A model generated the notes under the pieces. The model was not told the DNA's origin. It ran no database searches and saw nothing but the letters and a program-made list of their open reading frames with translations. Source: Planctomycetota bacterium (GTDB taxonomy: Bacteria; Planctomycetota; Phycisphaerae; UBA1845; PWPN01). Taken from it: a stretch of DNA of 64,000 nucleotides. Below are positions 30,783-40,722 of this stretch, one piece after another (positions within the stretch are counted from its first letter, which is position 1; every line of letters starts with the position of its first letter). The stretch covers positions 226,181 through 290,180 of the forward strand of contig JAKPHF010000048.1 of assembly GCA_029550525.1 (NCBI GenBank). Direction: 5' to 3'. The translations under genes were made by a program, and so were the position numbers.

Positions 30783-31583
30783 ATGGCTTCGTCGGCGAAA
30801 GCTCGGATCGTGCTCCTGTTTGCGGTCGGCGGGCCGTTGCTCGCGCTGATCATGGGGCAGGGTTGCTTGTCCTTCGGTCCACCGGTCGTGGTGGTTGACC
30901 CGCCGGTCGTGGTCGAGCTCGTGAATGACAGCGGGCTCGTGGTGGATCCGCTGCTGTATGTGGATCCGCGGCTGGTGTACGACCTGAACACCATCATGGT
31001 GCCGCAGAATCTCGTGAACATCGGTCCGCCCATGGCCCCCGGCGAGGTGGTGACCGTGACCTTGGAGTGCGCGTCCGCGGGCAGTCTGCTGACCGACGCC
31101 GACGTGGTCGAATTCGCCGACGGCACCATCGCCCAAGCCGGCCTCCTCCGCGAAGGCGAACATTATTTCTGCGGTGAGACCGTCACGTTCTACTACGACC
31201 CGCCGGTCGTGCCCGCCCCGGTCACCGTCGAGCTCGTCAATGCCACGAGCAACCTGGTCGACGCGTTCTTCTGGTCCGATCCTGGCACGCTGAGCGATCC
31301 GGCGCTGGTGGCTGTCCCGGTCAACTTCGTCGACGTCGGCGAGCCGCTCGCCCCCGGAGAAGTGGTCACGCTCACGTTGGACTGCGCCGACGCCGGCACG
31401 TTCCTGGTCGATGGCGATCTGCTCCTCGTGCCCGCCGGCACGTTACCTAGCGCCAATCTGATCCTGCTCAATGAAGGATTCCACTTTTACTGCGGCGACA
31501 TCGTGAGCTTCTATTACGAGGTCGACGGAGCAGGCGGCTTCTTCATCAGCGCGGACGTGAACGACGTCACCATCGCACCGTAA
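30783..31583 (+). CDS. Putative secreted/lipoprotein with two copies of an unrecognised ~105-aa repeat
   Basis: N-terminal hydrophobic segment ending LIMGQGC; two repeats each with VELVN...VDP...VNxGxPxAPGEVVTxTLxC...GxxxYCGxxVxFYY. Confidence 0.75.
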   Translation: MASSAKARIVLLFAVGGPLLALIMGQGCLSFGPPVVVVDPPVVVELVNDSGLVVDPLLYVDPRLVYDLNTIMVPQNLVNIGPPMAPGEVVTVTLECASAGSLLTDADVVEFADGTIAQAGLLREGEHYFCGETVTFYYDPPVVPAPVTVELVNATSNLVDAFFWSDPGTLSDPALVAVPVNFVDVGEPLAPGEVVTLTLDCADAGTFLVDGDLLLVPAGTLPSANLILLNEGFHFYCGDIVSFYYEVDGAGGFFISADVNDVTIAP

Positions 31584-31767
31584 GTCTCGTTTCCAGGAAG
31601 CCGTTCCACTTTTTGCCGCCCGGACGCTCGGGCGACCACTTCGGCGGAACCCCGAATTGGCGGGAATACGCCGTGCCCTCATGGCTGGCCGATGATGACG
31701 CGCTATAGTGACTGACAGGAGACGTGCTGCTCTCCCATAACGCCGTATATTTGTCAGGAGGAATCTC

Positions 31768-32241
31768 ATGACCACGCACGGGTGGATGAAGCGCATCGTG
31801 TTCGGCCTGCTCGGCGGGATTGTGCTGGTGGGCGTCATGGGACAGGGGTGTCCGCCTCCCGGTCCCAGCGACGCCCCGGTCACCATCGAACTGATCAACC
31901 TGACCGGCAACCCGGTCGATCCTTTCCTGTGGGCCGATCCGAATCTGCTGTTCACTCCGGAGGAAGTCGCCATTCCGGCGAACTTCGTCGATGTCGGTCC
32001 GCCGCTGGCCGTCGGCGAACTGGTCACGGTGACACTCGACTGCTTCGATGCCGGAACACTACTGGCCGACGGCGACTTGCTCCTGCCAGACGGCGGGGCG
32101 ATCCCGAGTTCCAATCTCATCCTCCTGCGCGAAGGCGAGCACTTTTTCTGCGGCGACATCGTCAGCTTTTACTACGAGATCGACGGTGTGGGCGGATTCT
32201 TCATTAGCGCCGATGTCAATGACGTGAACATTGCCCCGTAA
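31768..32241 (+). CDS. Putative secreted/lipoprotein, single-repeat paralog of 30783-31583
   Basis: MGQGC after a hydrophobic N-terminus; DVGPPLAVGELVTVTLDC...EGEHFFCGDIVSFYYEIDGVGGFFISADVNDVNIAP nearly identical to the upstream C-terminal repeat; AGGAGG before ATG. Confidence 0.8.
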   Translation: MTTHGWMKRIVFGLLGGIVLVGVMGQGCPPPGPSDAPVTIELINLTGNPVDPFLWADPNLLFTPEEVAIPANFVDVGPPLAVGELVTVTLDCFDAGTLLADGDLLLPDGGAIPSSNLILLREGEHFFCGDIVSFYYEIDGVGGFFISADVNDVNIAP

Positions 32242-33802
32242 GATCGGGGACTTCCAGACAGGCTCGGACCTGAGGGGCCGGCTCGATCCGGCACACGCGG
32301 GCGGGGGGCTTGCGTACCGCCCAGCTCCCGCTGCGCAGCGGACGAATCCACTCGCACAACGCGCGGTAGCGGACGTCGGTCTGATATTCCGGCGGGCCCA
32401 GGAACGGTTCGCAGATTCGCGCGAACTTCGGGTTGCGGGCCACGTTGAGCGGATTGATCAGCCATGCATCCACGGTTTCGTGGGCCGGGTCGGATACGAG
32501 CCGGATGCTACCGTCCAGGTAGTGCGTGCGTCCGTAATCCGTCGTGCCGGCCACATTGGGCGGCGTAGCCAGACCGTTGAGCACATAGATCTCGTTGGCG
32601 GTGTGAACGTCAGTCACGAACTGCCGGTCGGGATGCGCCAGCACGTAATCGAGCAATTCGCGCGAGATGGTGACGTTTTGACCCCAACTTCCGCCCAGTG
32701 ACAGCATCAACCCGCAGACACACAGCGTTGCCACCCCTGCCGCCCGAGCCCATTGGCGAAATCGAAACTGGACCAGGCCGGCCGCGAACGCCACCGCCAC
32801 CGGCATGACCAGCGGGTGGAAATAGCGGGCGTTTCGCCAGAACGGGCGATAGTCCCAGGGCACGTATGACCCGAAACTGAGCACCAACCAGAACAAGCCG
32901 GCTCCCAGGGCCATGATTCGCACTGGTGGTGAGAATCGCCGATAGCAGCAGCTCGCCAGGAGCGTCGTGACCATCAGCGCCACGCCGAACGAATGGCCCA
33001 TCGTGAACTGCACGAGCGACCAGATCATCATGGAGCGCGTCAGGCCGTCAGACTCCAGCGTATTATTGATCTCGAGCGCCTTGGGGGAGGACAGCCTTAA
33101 GCCACGCAGCGCGTCGCCGAAAAGGACCTGGAACGCCAGCATTTCGCCGAGCATGGCCAGAACGCCGCCGATTATCACGGCGAGAACGGCTCGCCCATAC
33201 TTGCGACGGTCGACGATGAGTGCGGCCAGGAGCAGGCTTGCGACGTAGTAGCTGCCGTTGTAATGAGCGACCACACCTAGAGGCAGACACACCGCGGCCA
33301 GCCATCGCGCCGGGCGCGAATCAGCCGCGCGGACGAAGGCCAGCGTTCCCGCCGCCATGAAACCTGCCATCACTGCGTGCGCGGATACCGTCGTCGCGTT
33401 AGCGACCTCTACGGGCACGAGTGCGACGAAGAGTCCGGCCCACCACGCCTGACGTATAGTGCCGTATAATCTGCATGCAAATAACGTGCTGATCAGAACC
33501 GTGAGCGACGCCAGCATCGCCGGCAGCACGGCGGCCCACTCGCGAACCCCGAAGATCAGAAGAAACGGCCGCAGGACGGCATTACCCAGGAGGCGGGCTT
33601 CCCAGTGGTTCACCGGTGTGCGATGCCACAACGCCGCGAACCGCAAATAGAACATGTCATCGCTGCCTTCGTAGCCCACGAAGAACAGCCAACGGGCCAA
33701 CGCCCAGACGGCCAGGCAGACTGCGCCGACCATCGCCCAGGCTCGCCAGGTGGGTCGTTCGTCTGTACATGCGGATACGTTGGTCGCTGCCGCCGGCGTC
33801 AT
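32216..33802 (-). CDS. Multi-pass membrane glycosyltransferase (GT39-like)
   Basis: MTPAAATNVSACTDERPTWRAWAMVG...; YEGSDDMFYLRFAALWHRTPVNHWEARLLGN; many TM segments. Start refined from the longer track ORF. Confidence 0.82.
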   Translation of the reverse strand: MTPAAATNVSACTDERPTWRAWAMVGAVCLAVWALARWLFFVGYEGSDDMFYLRFAALWHRTPVNHWEARLLGNAVLRPFLLIFGVREWAAVLPAMLASLTVLISTLFACRLYGTIRQAWWAGLFVALVPVEVANATTVSAHAVMAGFMAAGTLAFVRAADSRPARWLAAVCLPLGVVAHYNGSYYVASLLLAALIVDRRKYGRAVLAVIIGGVLAMLGEMLAFQVLFGDALRGLRLSSPKALEINNTLESDGLTRSMMIWSLVQFTMGHSFGVALMVTTLLASCCYRRFSPPVRIMALGAGLFWLVLSFGSYVPWDYRPFWRNARYFHPLVMPVAVAFAAGLVQFRFRQWARAAGVATLCVCGLMLSLGGSWGQNVTISRELLDYVLAHPDRQFVTDVHTANEIYVLNGLATPPNVAGTTDYGRTHYLDGSIRLVSDPAHETVDAWLINPLNVARNPKFARICEPFLGPPEYQTDVRYRALCEWIRPLRSGSWAVRKPPARVCRIEPAPQVRACLEVPDLTGQCSRH

Positions 33803-35199
33803 ACGACTGCACACTCCACGTTGGAGACGACACACGCGTGTTTGCCGGACGCCGTAGGCGCGATCCGTTCGCGACGGTGGATGCGAATCTCGACGTCCGC
33901 GCCCATCCGTTCGCGCAACGCCCGCGTGACCGATTCCTCGATTGCCGGCGTGAACCGCCCATCCGCCACCAGCTCGACGTCGATGGCTTGAAGCGAGTTC
34001 TGTACGATCCGGAATTGCCGTACGCCTGGTGCTTCGCGCAATACGTAGATCAACGACAGGGCATGCATCCGCCGCACTTCGCCGGCGTCGTAGCGGACGA
34101 TCTGGTCGGTGATGCGGCCACGAATCTCCGTCAACTGCCGCGAGGCTCGCCCGCATGGGCAGCGGCCATCGTGCGAAGCCTCGTCCCGCCGCGGCACGAG
34201 CGCGAGATCGCCCACGCGATAGCGAATGAGCGGCGTGGCGAACGACTCCAGGCAGGTGACCACGACCTCGCCGACTTCACCCGGCGCGGTCGGTCGGCCG
34301 TGTTCGTCGAGCACTTCGACGATCACGTTCTCGTCAGCCACATGCAGTCGGCCTGCCTCGCAACCGCCGGCCATGAAACCGCAATCGCGCGAGCCATACT
34401 CCACCACCACCGGCGCTCCGAACGCGGCCTGAATGTCGTGGACGTCACGGGGCGTCACCGTTTCACCGGTGACGAACACGGCTCGCGGTGATTTCTCCGG
34501 CGTCAGCACCCGGTCCGCGTTCAGCATCTGACGAGCGAGCAGGGCCAGACTGCTGGAATAGCCGTACAGCAGTCGCGGACGACTGGTCGCGATCTGCCGG
34601 GCATATTCGTCCATGGTCCGATCGGTCATGTTGAAGGCGTCGAGGATGAACTGGTTCAACCACCGATCGCGCAGAGTCCGCAGACGATCGGGGGTCGAAA
34701 CCGCAACGCGACCCGCGCCTGCCCACAACATGATCTCGCGAGAGCCCGGTGGGAGTCCCCACCAACTTCGTGCTCGCCAGCGCGCCGCCCAGTCAGCCGA
34801 CTGGCGGCAGCGGTCGATGTAGAATTGCAGCGGTTGGCCGGTCGAGCCGCCGGTCGTATAAGGCCGCGCCGGTCCGCCCGGGCAATCGCACCAAGTCATC
34901 TCGTCGAGATGCTCCTGCACATCGTCGCGCTCGAGCAGCGGCAGGGCGGACAGAACGTCGAGTCCGAGCTGCGGATCGCGCGGATCGATACCGGCCTGGC
35001 GGAACCGATCGCGGTAGAACGGGCAATGCTCGCCGGCAAGCCGCAGGAGCCGTGCGAGTTTGCGCTGTTGAATGTCCGCCAGGTCCCGGGCACTGTAGCG
35101 GTCGGAAACGAGGAGCGTTTGGAACCGGCGCATGGTGTCGCGGCCGACCAGCCGTTCGCTCAACGGCCACACCACGTTGCCGGCCAGCCAGCGGTTCAT
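33799..35199 (-). CDS. CapK/PaaK-like adenylate-forming enzyme
   Basis: PFYRDRFRQAGIDP, PYTTGGSTGQPLQFYID, VEYGSRDCGFMAGGCEAGRLHVADENVIVEVLDEHG, RYRVGDLALV; start refined, overlaps upstream gene by ATGA. Confidence 0.88.
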   Translation of the reverse strand: MNRWLAGNVVWPLSERLVGRDTMRRFQTLLVSDRYSARDLADIQQRKLARLLRLAGEHCPFYRDRFRQAGIDPRDPQLGLDVLSALPLLERDDVQEHLDEMTWCDCPGGPARPYTTGGSTGQPLQFYIDRCRQSADWAARWRARSWWGLPPGSREIMLWAGAGRVAVSTPDRLRTLRDRWLNQFILDAFNMTDRTMDEYARQIATSRPRLLYGYSSSLALLARQMLNADRVLTPEKSPRAVFVTGETVTPRDVHDIQAAFGAPVVVEYGSRDCGFMAGGCEAGRLHVADENVIVEVLDEHGRPTAPGEVGEVVVTCLESFATPLIRYRVGDLALVPRRDEASHDGRCPCGRASRQLTEIRGRITDQIVRYDAGEVRRMHALSLIYVLREAPGVRQFRIVQNSLQAIDVELVADGRFTPAIEESVTRALRERMGADVEIRIHRRERIAPTASGKHACVVSNVECAVV

Positions 35200-36467
35200 C
35201 GCCGCACCTCCCACGCGAGCCCGCGCGATGGAGTCAGGATCTCCGCGGACGACAGCGACAGGCCGAATAATCGCTCGGGGGCTGCGGTTCGTGCGGAGGC
35301 TCGCTCCTTCAACACGCGATCGAATACCCGCCGCACTTCGCGACCGACCTGGTCCCAGCTTCGCGCTCCGCCATGGGCGGCGATCAGCACTCGATTCCAT
35401 TCGCACGTCAGCGCTTCGCAGACCGCGTCCGCGAACGCGTACAGGTCGCCGTCGGGGACAATGCGTCCCAGTTTTCTCGAGCAGATCTGCTCGGCGTTTC
35501 CGCCCACGTCGAACGCAACCACGGGCGTACCCGCCGCCAGCGATTCGGCGATGGCGTTGTTCCAGCCTTCTGAGCGCGATCCGTTCACGAACAGGTCGGC
35601 GGCGTTGTAGAGCAGATTCAACCGCTCGGGATCGACCGCTCCGACAAATGTCACTGCGGGCGCACCGCCGCAGGTTGCTATCAGTCGGCCCAGCCGCCGG
35701 CGAAAGCTCCATTCACCACGGCTGCTTCCGGCCAGGACGAGCCGCACGTCGCCCATGCGGGCCCGAATCTCCGGGAGGATCGACACAAGCCGGTCGAAAC
35801 CTTTCACGCGCTGCAGATGTCCGACGGCCAACAGATAGCGGGCATTGGGGCTCCAGCCCAGTTCTCGGCGAGCCTCCGCGCGATCGACGGGCTGAAACGT
35901 GGCGGTCTCGACGCCGTTCGGTATCACGTCCACTTGCAGGTCGCTGCCGCCTACGCGATGCACCCAATCGGCCAGGCTGCGACTGACCGCGATTCGAGCA
36001 TCGACGCCGCGCAGCATACGAGCGATCTGCGCTCGCCGCAGCGCCTTGCGCGAGAGCGAAACGATCTTGCCCCGCGCGGTGACCGCGACGGGGATGCCCA
36101 GCTTTCGGCCGGCCAGCCATGCTCCTACACCATCGGGATACTCGAAATGAGCGTCGATCAGATCGAACGCTGCAGGGCCGCCGTGCTCGAGGATCGAACG
36201 CTCGAGGGTGCGTCCGAAGGACACGCCGTCCGTTGCCCAGCCCAGCACCGGCACGCTCGGCATTCTCGGATAGGTCACCGGCACCGGCCACCGCTCGTCG
36301 ACCAAGCGAGGAGCACGGCGCAGCAACGGGCACCATAGCTGCGGCGCCACCACTTGAACGTCCATGCCACCGCGCTCGGCCATGGCGGCGGCACGGCGCT
36401 GGACGAACACACCCTGCTCAGGCTTGTCGGCAGTCGGATAACAGATCGTGGTGGTCAAGACTCTCAT
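35196..36467 (-). CDS. GT4-like glycosyltransferase
   Basis: MRVLTTTICYPTADKPEQGVFVQRRAAAMAERGG...NGVETATFQPVDRAEARRELGW...VNGSRSEGWNNAIAESLAAGTPVVAFDVGGNAEQI. Confidence 0.92.
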   Translation of the reverse strand: MRVLTTTICYPTADKPEQGVFVQRRAAAMAERGGMDVQVVAPQLWCPLLRRAPRLVDERWPVPVTYPRMPSVPVLGWATDGVSFGRTLERSILEHGGPAAFDLIDAHFEYPDGVGAWLAGRKLGIPVAVTARGKIVSLSRKALRRAQIARMLRGVDARIAVSRSLADWVHRVGGSDLQVDVIPNGVETATFQPVDRAEARRELGWSPNARYLLAVGHLQRVKGFDRLVSILPEIRARMGDVRLVLAGSSRGEWSFRRRLGRLIATCGGAPAVTFVGAVDPERLNLLYNAADLFVNGSRSEGWNNAIAESLAAGTPVVAFDVGGNAEQICSRKLGRIVPDGDLYAFADAVCEALTCEWNRVLIAAHGGARSWDQVGREVRRVFDRVLKERASARTAAPERLFGLSLSSAEILTPSRGLAWEVRR

Positions 36468-38416
36468 GCCAGTGTCACACATTCATGCCGCTCAACGTGG
36501 TCCGGCCGTTCCGCTGGATCGGGCGCGGCACAATGTTGAGCCCATTGCTCCAGCATGAACACGGTCCACAACGTCTGGCCGTGGTTGCCGGAGCCGGATA
36601 CATGATCGCGAATCAGGTTTTCGACCGCGGCCGACTCGAGCCATTGCCGCAGCCGTGCGGCGGGCGAAAGCAGCTCGTCGTACAACACGCTTCGCAACGG
36701 ACCGCGGAACCATTCGTCCGTCGGCACATCGAAGCCATGTTTCGCAACCGTGGCCGACTCGGGGCCGACCCATCGCTCGACCGTCTGACGCAGCACGCGC
36801 TTGCCCACGCCGTTGCTCAGCTTCAGAGCCGTCGGCATGCGCGCGGACAGCTCGACCAGGCGGTAATCCAGAAGGGGAACACGCACTTCCAGACCTACCG
36901 CCATGCTCGTGCGATCCACCTTGGTCAGGATCTCGTCGGCGAGTAGTGTCTTCATGTCGAGGTAGCACAATCGATTCAACAGCTCGGGCGATTCGCATCG
37001 GGCGAAGTGCTCACGGCCGCGGGCGAACGGATCATAATCGGCAAGCTGTGTCGCCAGGTCGCTGGACAAGAGCATGCCGGGCAATTCGCCGGCCGCCAGC
37101 GACACGCTGCGCAGGTGGGCGGTCGCATCATCGGTTGCCAGGTTCTGCAGCGTGCGCTTGGCTCGCAGAGGACGAGGCAGCCAGTCCGCCTTGGGGTACA
37201 CGCGGCCGGCCAGCCCGAACGTGCCTCGCCGCAGCCACTCCGGCATGCGCGCGCGAGTCGCCGCTTCCGCCAGGTCGAATCGATAACGGCGATAGCCGGC
37301 CAACATCTCGTCGGCCCCGTCGCCGCCCAGCACCACCGTCACACGTTCCCGTGCAGCGCGGGCCAGGTGATACGCGGGCACGGCACAAGGATCGGCGAAC
37401 GGTTCATCGAAATGGCTCGCCAGTCGTCGTGCCGTCTCCACCGCATCGGGACGAACCAGGATCTCCCGGTGATCCGTGCCGAGTTGCGCGGCGATCCGCC
37501 GAGCCTTGTCCCGCTCGTCGTGAGGGGTTTCGTTGAAACCGACAGTGTGTGTGAGCACGGGTCCGCTCGCGTGGCGGCACATCGCGGCCACGATGGCCGT
37601 TGAGTCCACGCCGCCGCTGAGAAACGCGCCCAACGGCACGTCCGCCTCGAGCCGCATGGCCACGGCGTCGTCCAGCAGCGCGGCGAACTCGTCGATCCAC
37701 GCTTGCGCCGGACGCTCGCGACCGTCATCCGCGTCGTCGTCGCACGGGATGTCCCAATAGGCACGCACCTGCGTGTGCGCTGGCGTGCATACGACCATGT
37801 GGCCCGGTTCGATCTTGCGAATGTCGCGATAGATCGTCCCCGGCGCGGGTACGTGGCCGAACGTGAGGTAGTCTTTCAAGGCTTGTTCATCGAGTTCGCG
37901 CCGTCCGATGCCCGCCGCAAGTATCGCCTTGAGCTCCGAGCCGAAAGCGACACAATGCCTGTCGCCGGCCCAGTACAACGGCTTGACGCCCAATCGGTCG
38001 CGCACCAGCACGAGCCTGCGCCGGCGGGAATCCCACAGCGCGATGGCGAACATGCCGTTCAGATCGTGGACGAACTCATCACCGCGTTCCTCGTACAGGT
38101 GGGCGATGACTTCCGTGTCGCAGCGCGTGGTCAGGCGGTGTCCTCGCGACCGAAGCCAGGCTGCCAGCTCGCGATGGTTGTAGATCTCGCCGTTGAACAC
38201 CACCTGGATCGTGCCGTCTTCGTTGGACATGGGCTGATGGCCGGCCTGCGGATCGATCACGCTCAGGCGCGCGTGGCCGAGGCTCGCGACGGCATCGCTG
38301 AAGCAACCGACCTCATCGGGTCCGCGGTGGCGAAGCCGGGCCGCCATCCGCGCGCCGCATCGCCGCTCGTCGGGTCGCAGCCCTTCGAACCGAACCAGGC
38401 CGGCTATTCCGCACAT
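36464..38416 (-). CDS. asnB: Asparagine synthase (glutamine-hydrolysing)
   Basis: MCGIAGLVRFEG (Cys2), RHRGPDEVG, FNGEIYNH, GAFLSGGVDSTAIVAAM. Confidence 0.95.
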   Translation of the reverse strand: MCGIAGLVRFEGLRPDERRCGARMAARLRHRGPDEVGCFSDAVASLGHARLSVIDPQAGHQPMSNEDGTIQVVFNGEIYNHRELAAWLRSRGHRLTTRCDTEVIAHLYEERGDEFVHDLNGMFAIALWDSRRRRLVLVRDRLGVKPLYWAGDRHCVAFGSELKAILAAGIGRRELDEQALKDYLTFGHVPAPGTIYRDIRKIEPGHMVVCTPAHTQVRAYWDIPCDDDADDGRERPAQAWIDEFAALLDDAVAMRLEADVPLGAFLSGGVDSTAIVAAMCRHASGPVLTHTVGFNETPHDERDKARRIAAQLGTDHREILVRPDAVETARRLASHFDEPFADPCAVPAYHLARAARERVTVVLGGDGADEMLAGYRRYRFDLAEAATRARMPEWLRRGTFGLAGRVYPKADWLPRPLRAKRTLQNLATDDATAHLRSVSLAAGELPGMLLSSDLATQLADYDPFARGREHFARCESPELLNRLCYLDMKTLLADEILTKVDRTSMAVGLEVRVPLLDYRLVELSARMPTALKLSNGVGKRVLRQTVERWVGPESATVAKHGFDVPTDEWFRGPLRSVLYDELLSPAARLRQWLESAAVENLIRDHVSGSGNHGQTLWTVFMLEQWAQHCAAPDPAERPDHVERHECVTLA

Positions 38417-39669
38417 CGCGCATCCTCCCCCCGACCGTGGCGGACCGGCTTCAATCCGGCCAGACGGCGATACAACGCGGCATGCCGAGCTACCCAGGTA
38501 TCCACGCCGAACCGCTTGACCGCCACGTCGCGCCCGGCCGTCCCCACGCGGTGGCGGACACAGCGATCGAGCAAAGCGCCCAACAGGGTGTGGACGAACG
38601 CTTCGTGGTCACCGGGCCGAATCAGCCAACCCGTGTGGTTGTGCGTGACGATCTCTCGCATGCCGCCGACATCGCACGCCAGCACGGGCAGGCCGCTGGC
38701 CATCGCTTCCAGCGTCGCGTTGCTGCAACCTTCGTACAAACTCGGCAGTACGAACAGATCGGCCGCCCGCAACAAGGTTGGCACGTCCTCGCGCAAACCG
38801 AGAAAACGGACGAACTTCTCGCACCGCGACACGCGAACCAGTTCCTCCAGCTCGCCGCGCAGCGGCCCCTCGCCCACCAGGAGCAACCTCGCCAGCGGGT
38901 CGGCCATCTGCACTTGGCGCCAGCTCCGGATCAGCAGGTCCAGCCCTTTGATGGGCAGCAGGTTGGCCACGCAGATCACCACGTTGGCATGCCGTTCCAC
39001 CTGCAGGCAGTGCCTGATACTCGCCACTTCGGCTTCGTCTTCGGCCGGAGCGAACAGGCTGGTGTCCACGCCGTTGTGGATGGTGGTAAGCTTGTCGCTG
39101 GGAATGGCGAGGCTTTCGCGGAGCAGACTCGCCGCCTCATGCGAGACGGTCAGCACGGAATCGGCCCGACGAGTGGTCCAACGGTCGATCATTCGCCGCC
39201 GCAAGTTCGGCGTTTCCAGCGTGGTGCGGCCGTGAAAGCTCAGCAGCAGTCGCACTCGCTTGAGGCCGGCCAGCGAAGCCGCCGCATCAAACCACGCGCC
39301 CGTGCTGCGGGCGTGCACGACGTCGGGTTCGAACGCCGTGATGATGTTGCGAAGCTGGCGCCAGCCCGCGTAACGCGTCCAGCGGCGCTGAGCCCGCAGG
39401 ATCCAGGTGGGAATGTCCCGCGGGCAGTGCTCGCGCAGATCGTCTTTCACGTCGTTGAGCACGCAGATACCGTGCGTGATGCCGCTGCCCCCCGGGCTCT
39501 GGCGATCGTGCAGAAGCGAGCGGTGGATGAGGCGAAGCATGGCCCGCTCCATGCCGCCGCTGGAAAGTTCGGGCACGACGTGCAGCACGCGAACCGGCCG
39601 CTCCATCGCATCGGGCGGTAGAGCCGGCCGAACGGAGGTCTTGGGTTGAACATATGCCGTGGATGTCAT
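38404..39669 (-). CDS. GT4-like glycosyltransferase
   Basis: VLHVVPELSSGGMERAML, VVHARSTGAWFDAA, LPSLYEGCSNATLEAMASGLPVLACDVGGMREIV. Confidence 0.92.
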   Translation of the reverse strand: MTSTAYVQPKTSVRPALPPDAMERPVRVLHVVPELSSGGMERAMLRLIHRSLLHDRQSPGGSGITHGICVLNDVKDDLREHCPRDIPTWILRAQRRWTRYAGWRQLRNIITAFEPDVVHARSTGAWFDAAASLAGLKRVRLLLSFHGRTTLETPNLRRRMIDRWTTRRADSVLTVSHEAASLLRESLAIPSDKLTTIHNGVDTSLFAPAEDEAEVASIRHCLQVERHANVVICVANLLPIKGLDLLIRSWRQVQMADPLARLLLVGEGPLRGELEELVRVSRCEKFVRFLGLREDVPTLLRAADLFVLPSLYEGCSNATLEAMASGLPVLACDVGGMREIVTHNHTGWLIRPGDHEAFVHTLLGALLDRCVRHRVGTAGRDVAVKRFGVDTWVARHAALYRRLAGLKPVRHGRGEDARCAE

Positions 39670-40721
39670 GGTGCCTGTTCCTCTCCCCGTACACACTTGC
39701 GCACGACCATGCTGAACAACGAACCGTGCGCGGGAAGCATCATGCGAAGAACCGCGTCCAAGGCGCTGCGTACCGGCCGGAACCGCCGGGGCGCCTCGCC
39801 CAGGTAGTCCGATGACACCAATCGGATCAGCTCATATTTCGGGAACAACGCTTCGATGAGTGCGACGGCGTCGAAGCCGGCATGCTCGGCAGCACCCCGA
39901 GCGTGAGCATCCACCATGTCGAGGATGGCCGCCGGGTTCAAGGGCTCGTCGATCAAACCTTCGCTTTGCAAGCATTCGCTGATCATCCGGCAAACCGCCC
40001 GATCGCTTTCGCACGAGGCGTCCTGCCCGCCGAGACCCAGGTAAGCCCGAAATCTCCGCACGTTCTGGCGCGGATTGGCGTACCAGGCCAGCCGATCCAC
40101 GCCGTGCGCCACGCGGGCCATCGGCGAACGGAAGTGATGCAAATTGGGCTCGAAACCCAGTGCGAACAGGCCGGCCGGCTTGAGCACGCGATCGACCTCT
40201 TGCAGCACACCGATGGGATCAGGCATATGGTGTAACGCGGCGTTGATCGCAAACAAATCGACTGATTCATCGGCCAGCGGCAGGCGCGCGCCGTCGGCGA
40301 CTGCTTGCTGGAGCCGGTGTGGCCGGCATTTGCGGGCGGCACTGTCCAGAGCGGCCGGGCTGATGTCGATGGCGATCAGCCGGTCTTGGGGGTGCATCGC
40401 TTCGGCGAGAATCTGTGTGACGAATCCCGTCCCGCAGGCCAGATCCACCACGGTTCGGCCCGCTACGACACCGTCGTTGTCGCCGAGCATTCGGCTCACG
40501 TCGTGCCAGAAACTCCGCTCTACTCGGTGACGATACCGATGCTCGACATCGAACACGTCCTGCGTGAGGTCGTGATAGAGTTGATTCACGCGTCGCACGA
40601 GCCGGGCCCGCGCGGAGTCATCCCTTGCCGCGCCGGCCGGCGCGTCCGGCTGGTTGCATCGTTCCGCCACGGATACCGTGCGGCACCGATCCCGGATTTC
40701 GGCCTCTACACACTCGATCAC
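39666..40721 (-). CDS. Class I SAM-dependent methyltransferase
   Basis: GRTVVDLACGTGFVTQILAEAMHPQDRLIAIDISPAALDSA; likely GTG start at 40721. Confidence 0.85.
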   Translation of the reverse strand: MIECVEAEIRDRCRTVSVAERCNQPDAPAGAARDDSARARLVRRVNQLYHDLTQDVFDVEHRYRHRVERSFWHDVSRMLGDNDGVVAGRTVVDLACGTGFVTQILAEAMHPQDRLIAIDISPAALDSAARKCRPHRLQQAVADGARLPLADESVDLFAINAALHHMPDPIGVLQEVDRVLKPAGLFALGFEPNLHHFRSPMARVAHGVDRLAWYANPRQNVRRFRAYLGLGGQDASCESDRAVCRMISECLQSEGLIDEPLNPAAILDMVDAHARGAAEHAGFDAVALIEALFPKYELIRLVSSDYLGEAPRRFRPVRSALDAVLRMMLPAHGSLFSMVVRKCVRGEEQAP

Positions 40722-40722
40722 G

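Noticed and set aside
38437-39621. 394-aa plus ORF opposite a GT4 gene
   Set aside because: Shadow ORF of the glycosyltransferase.
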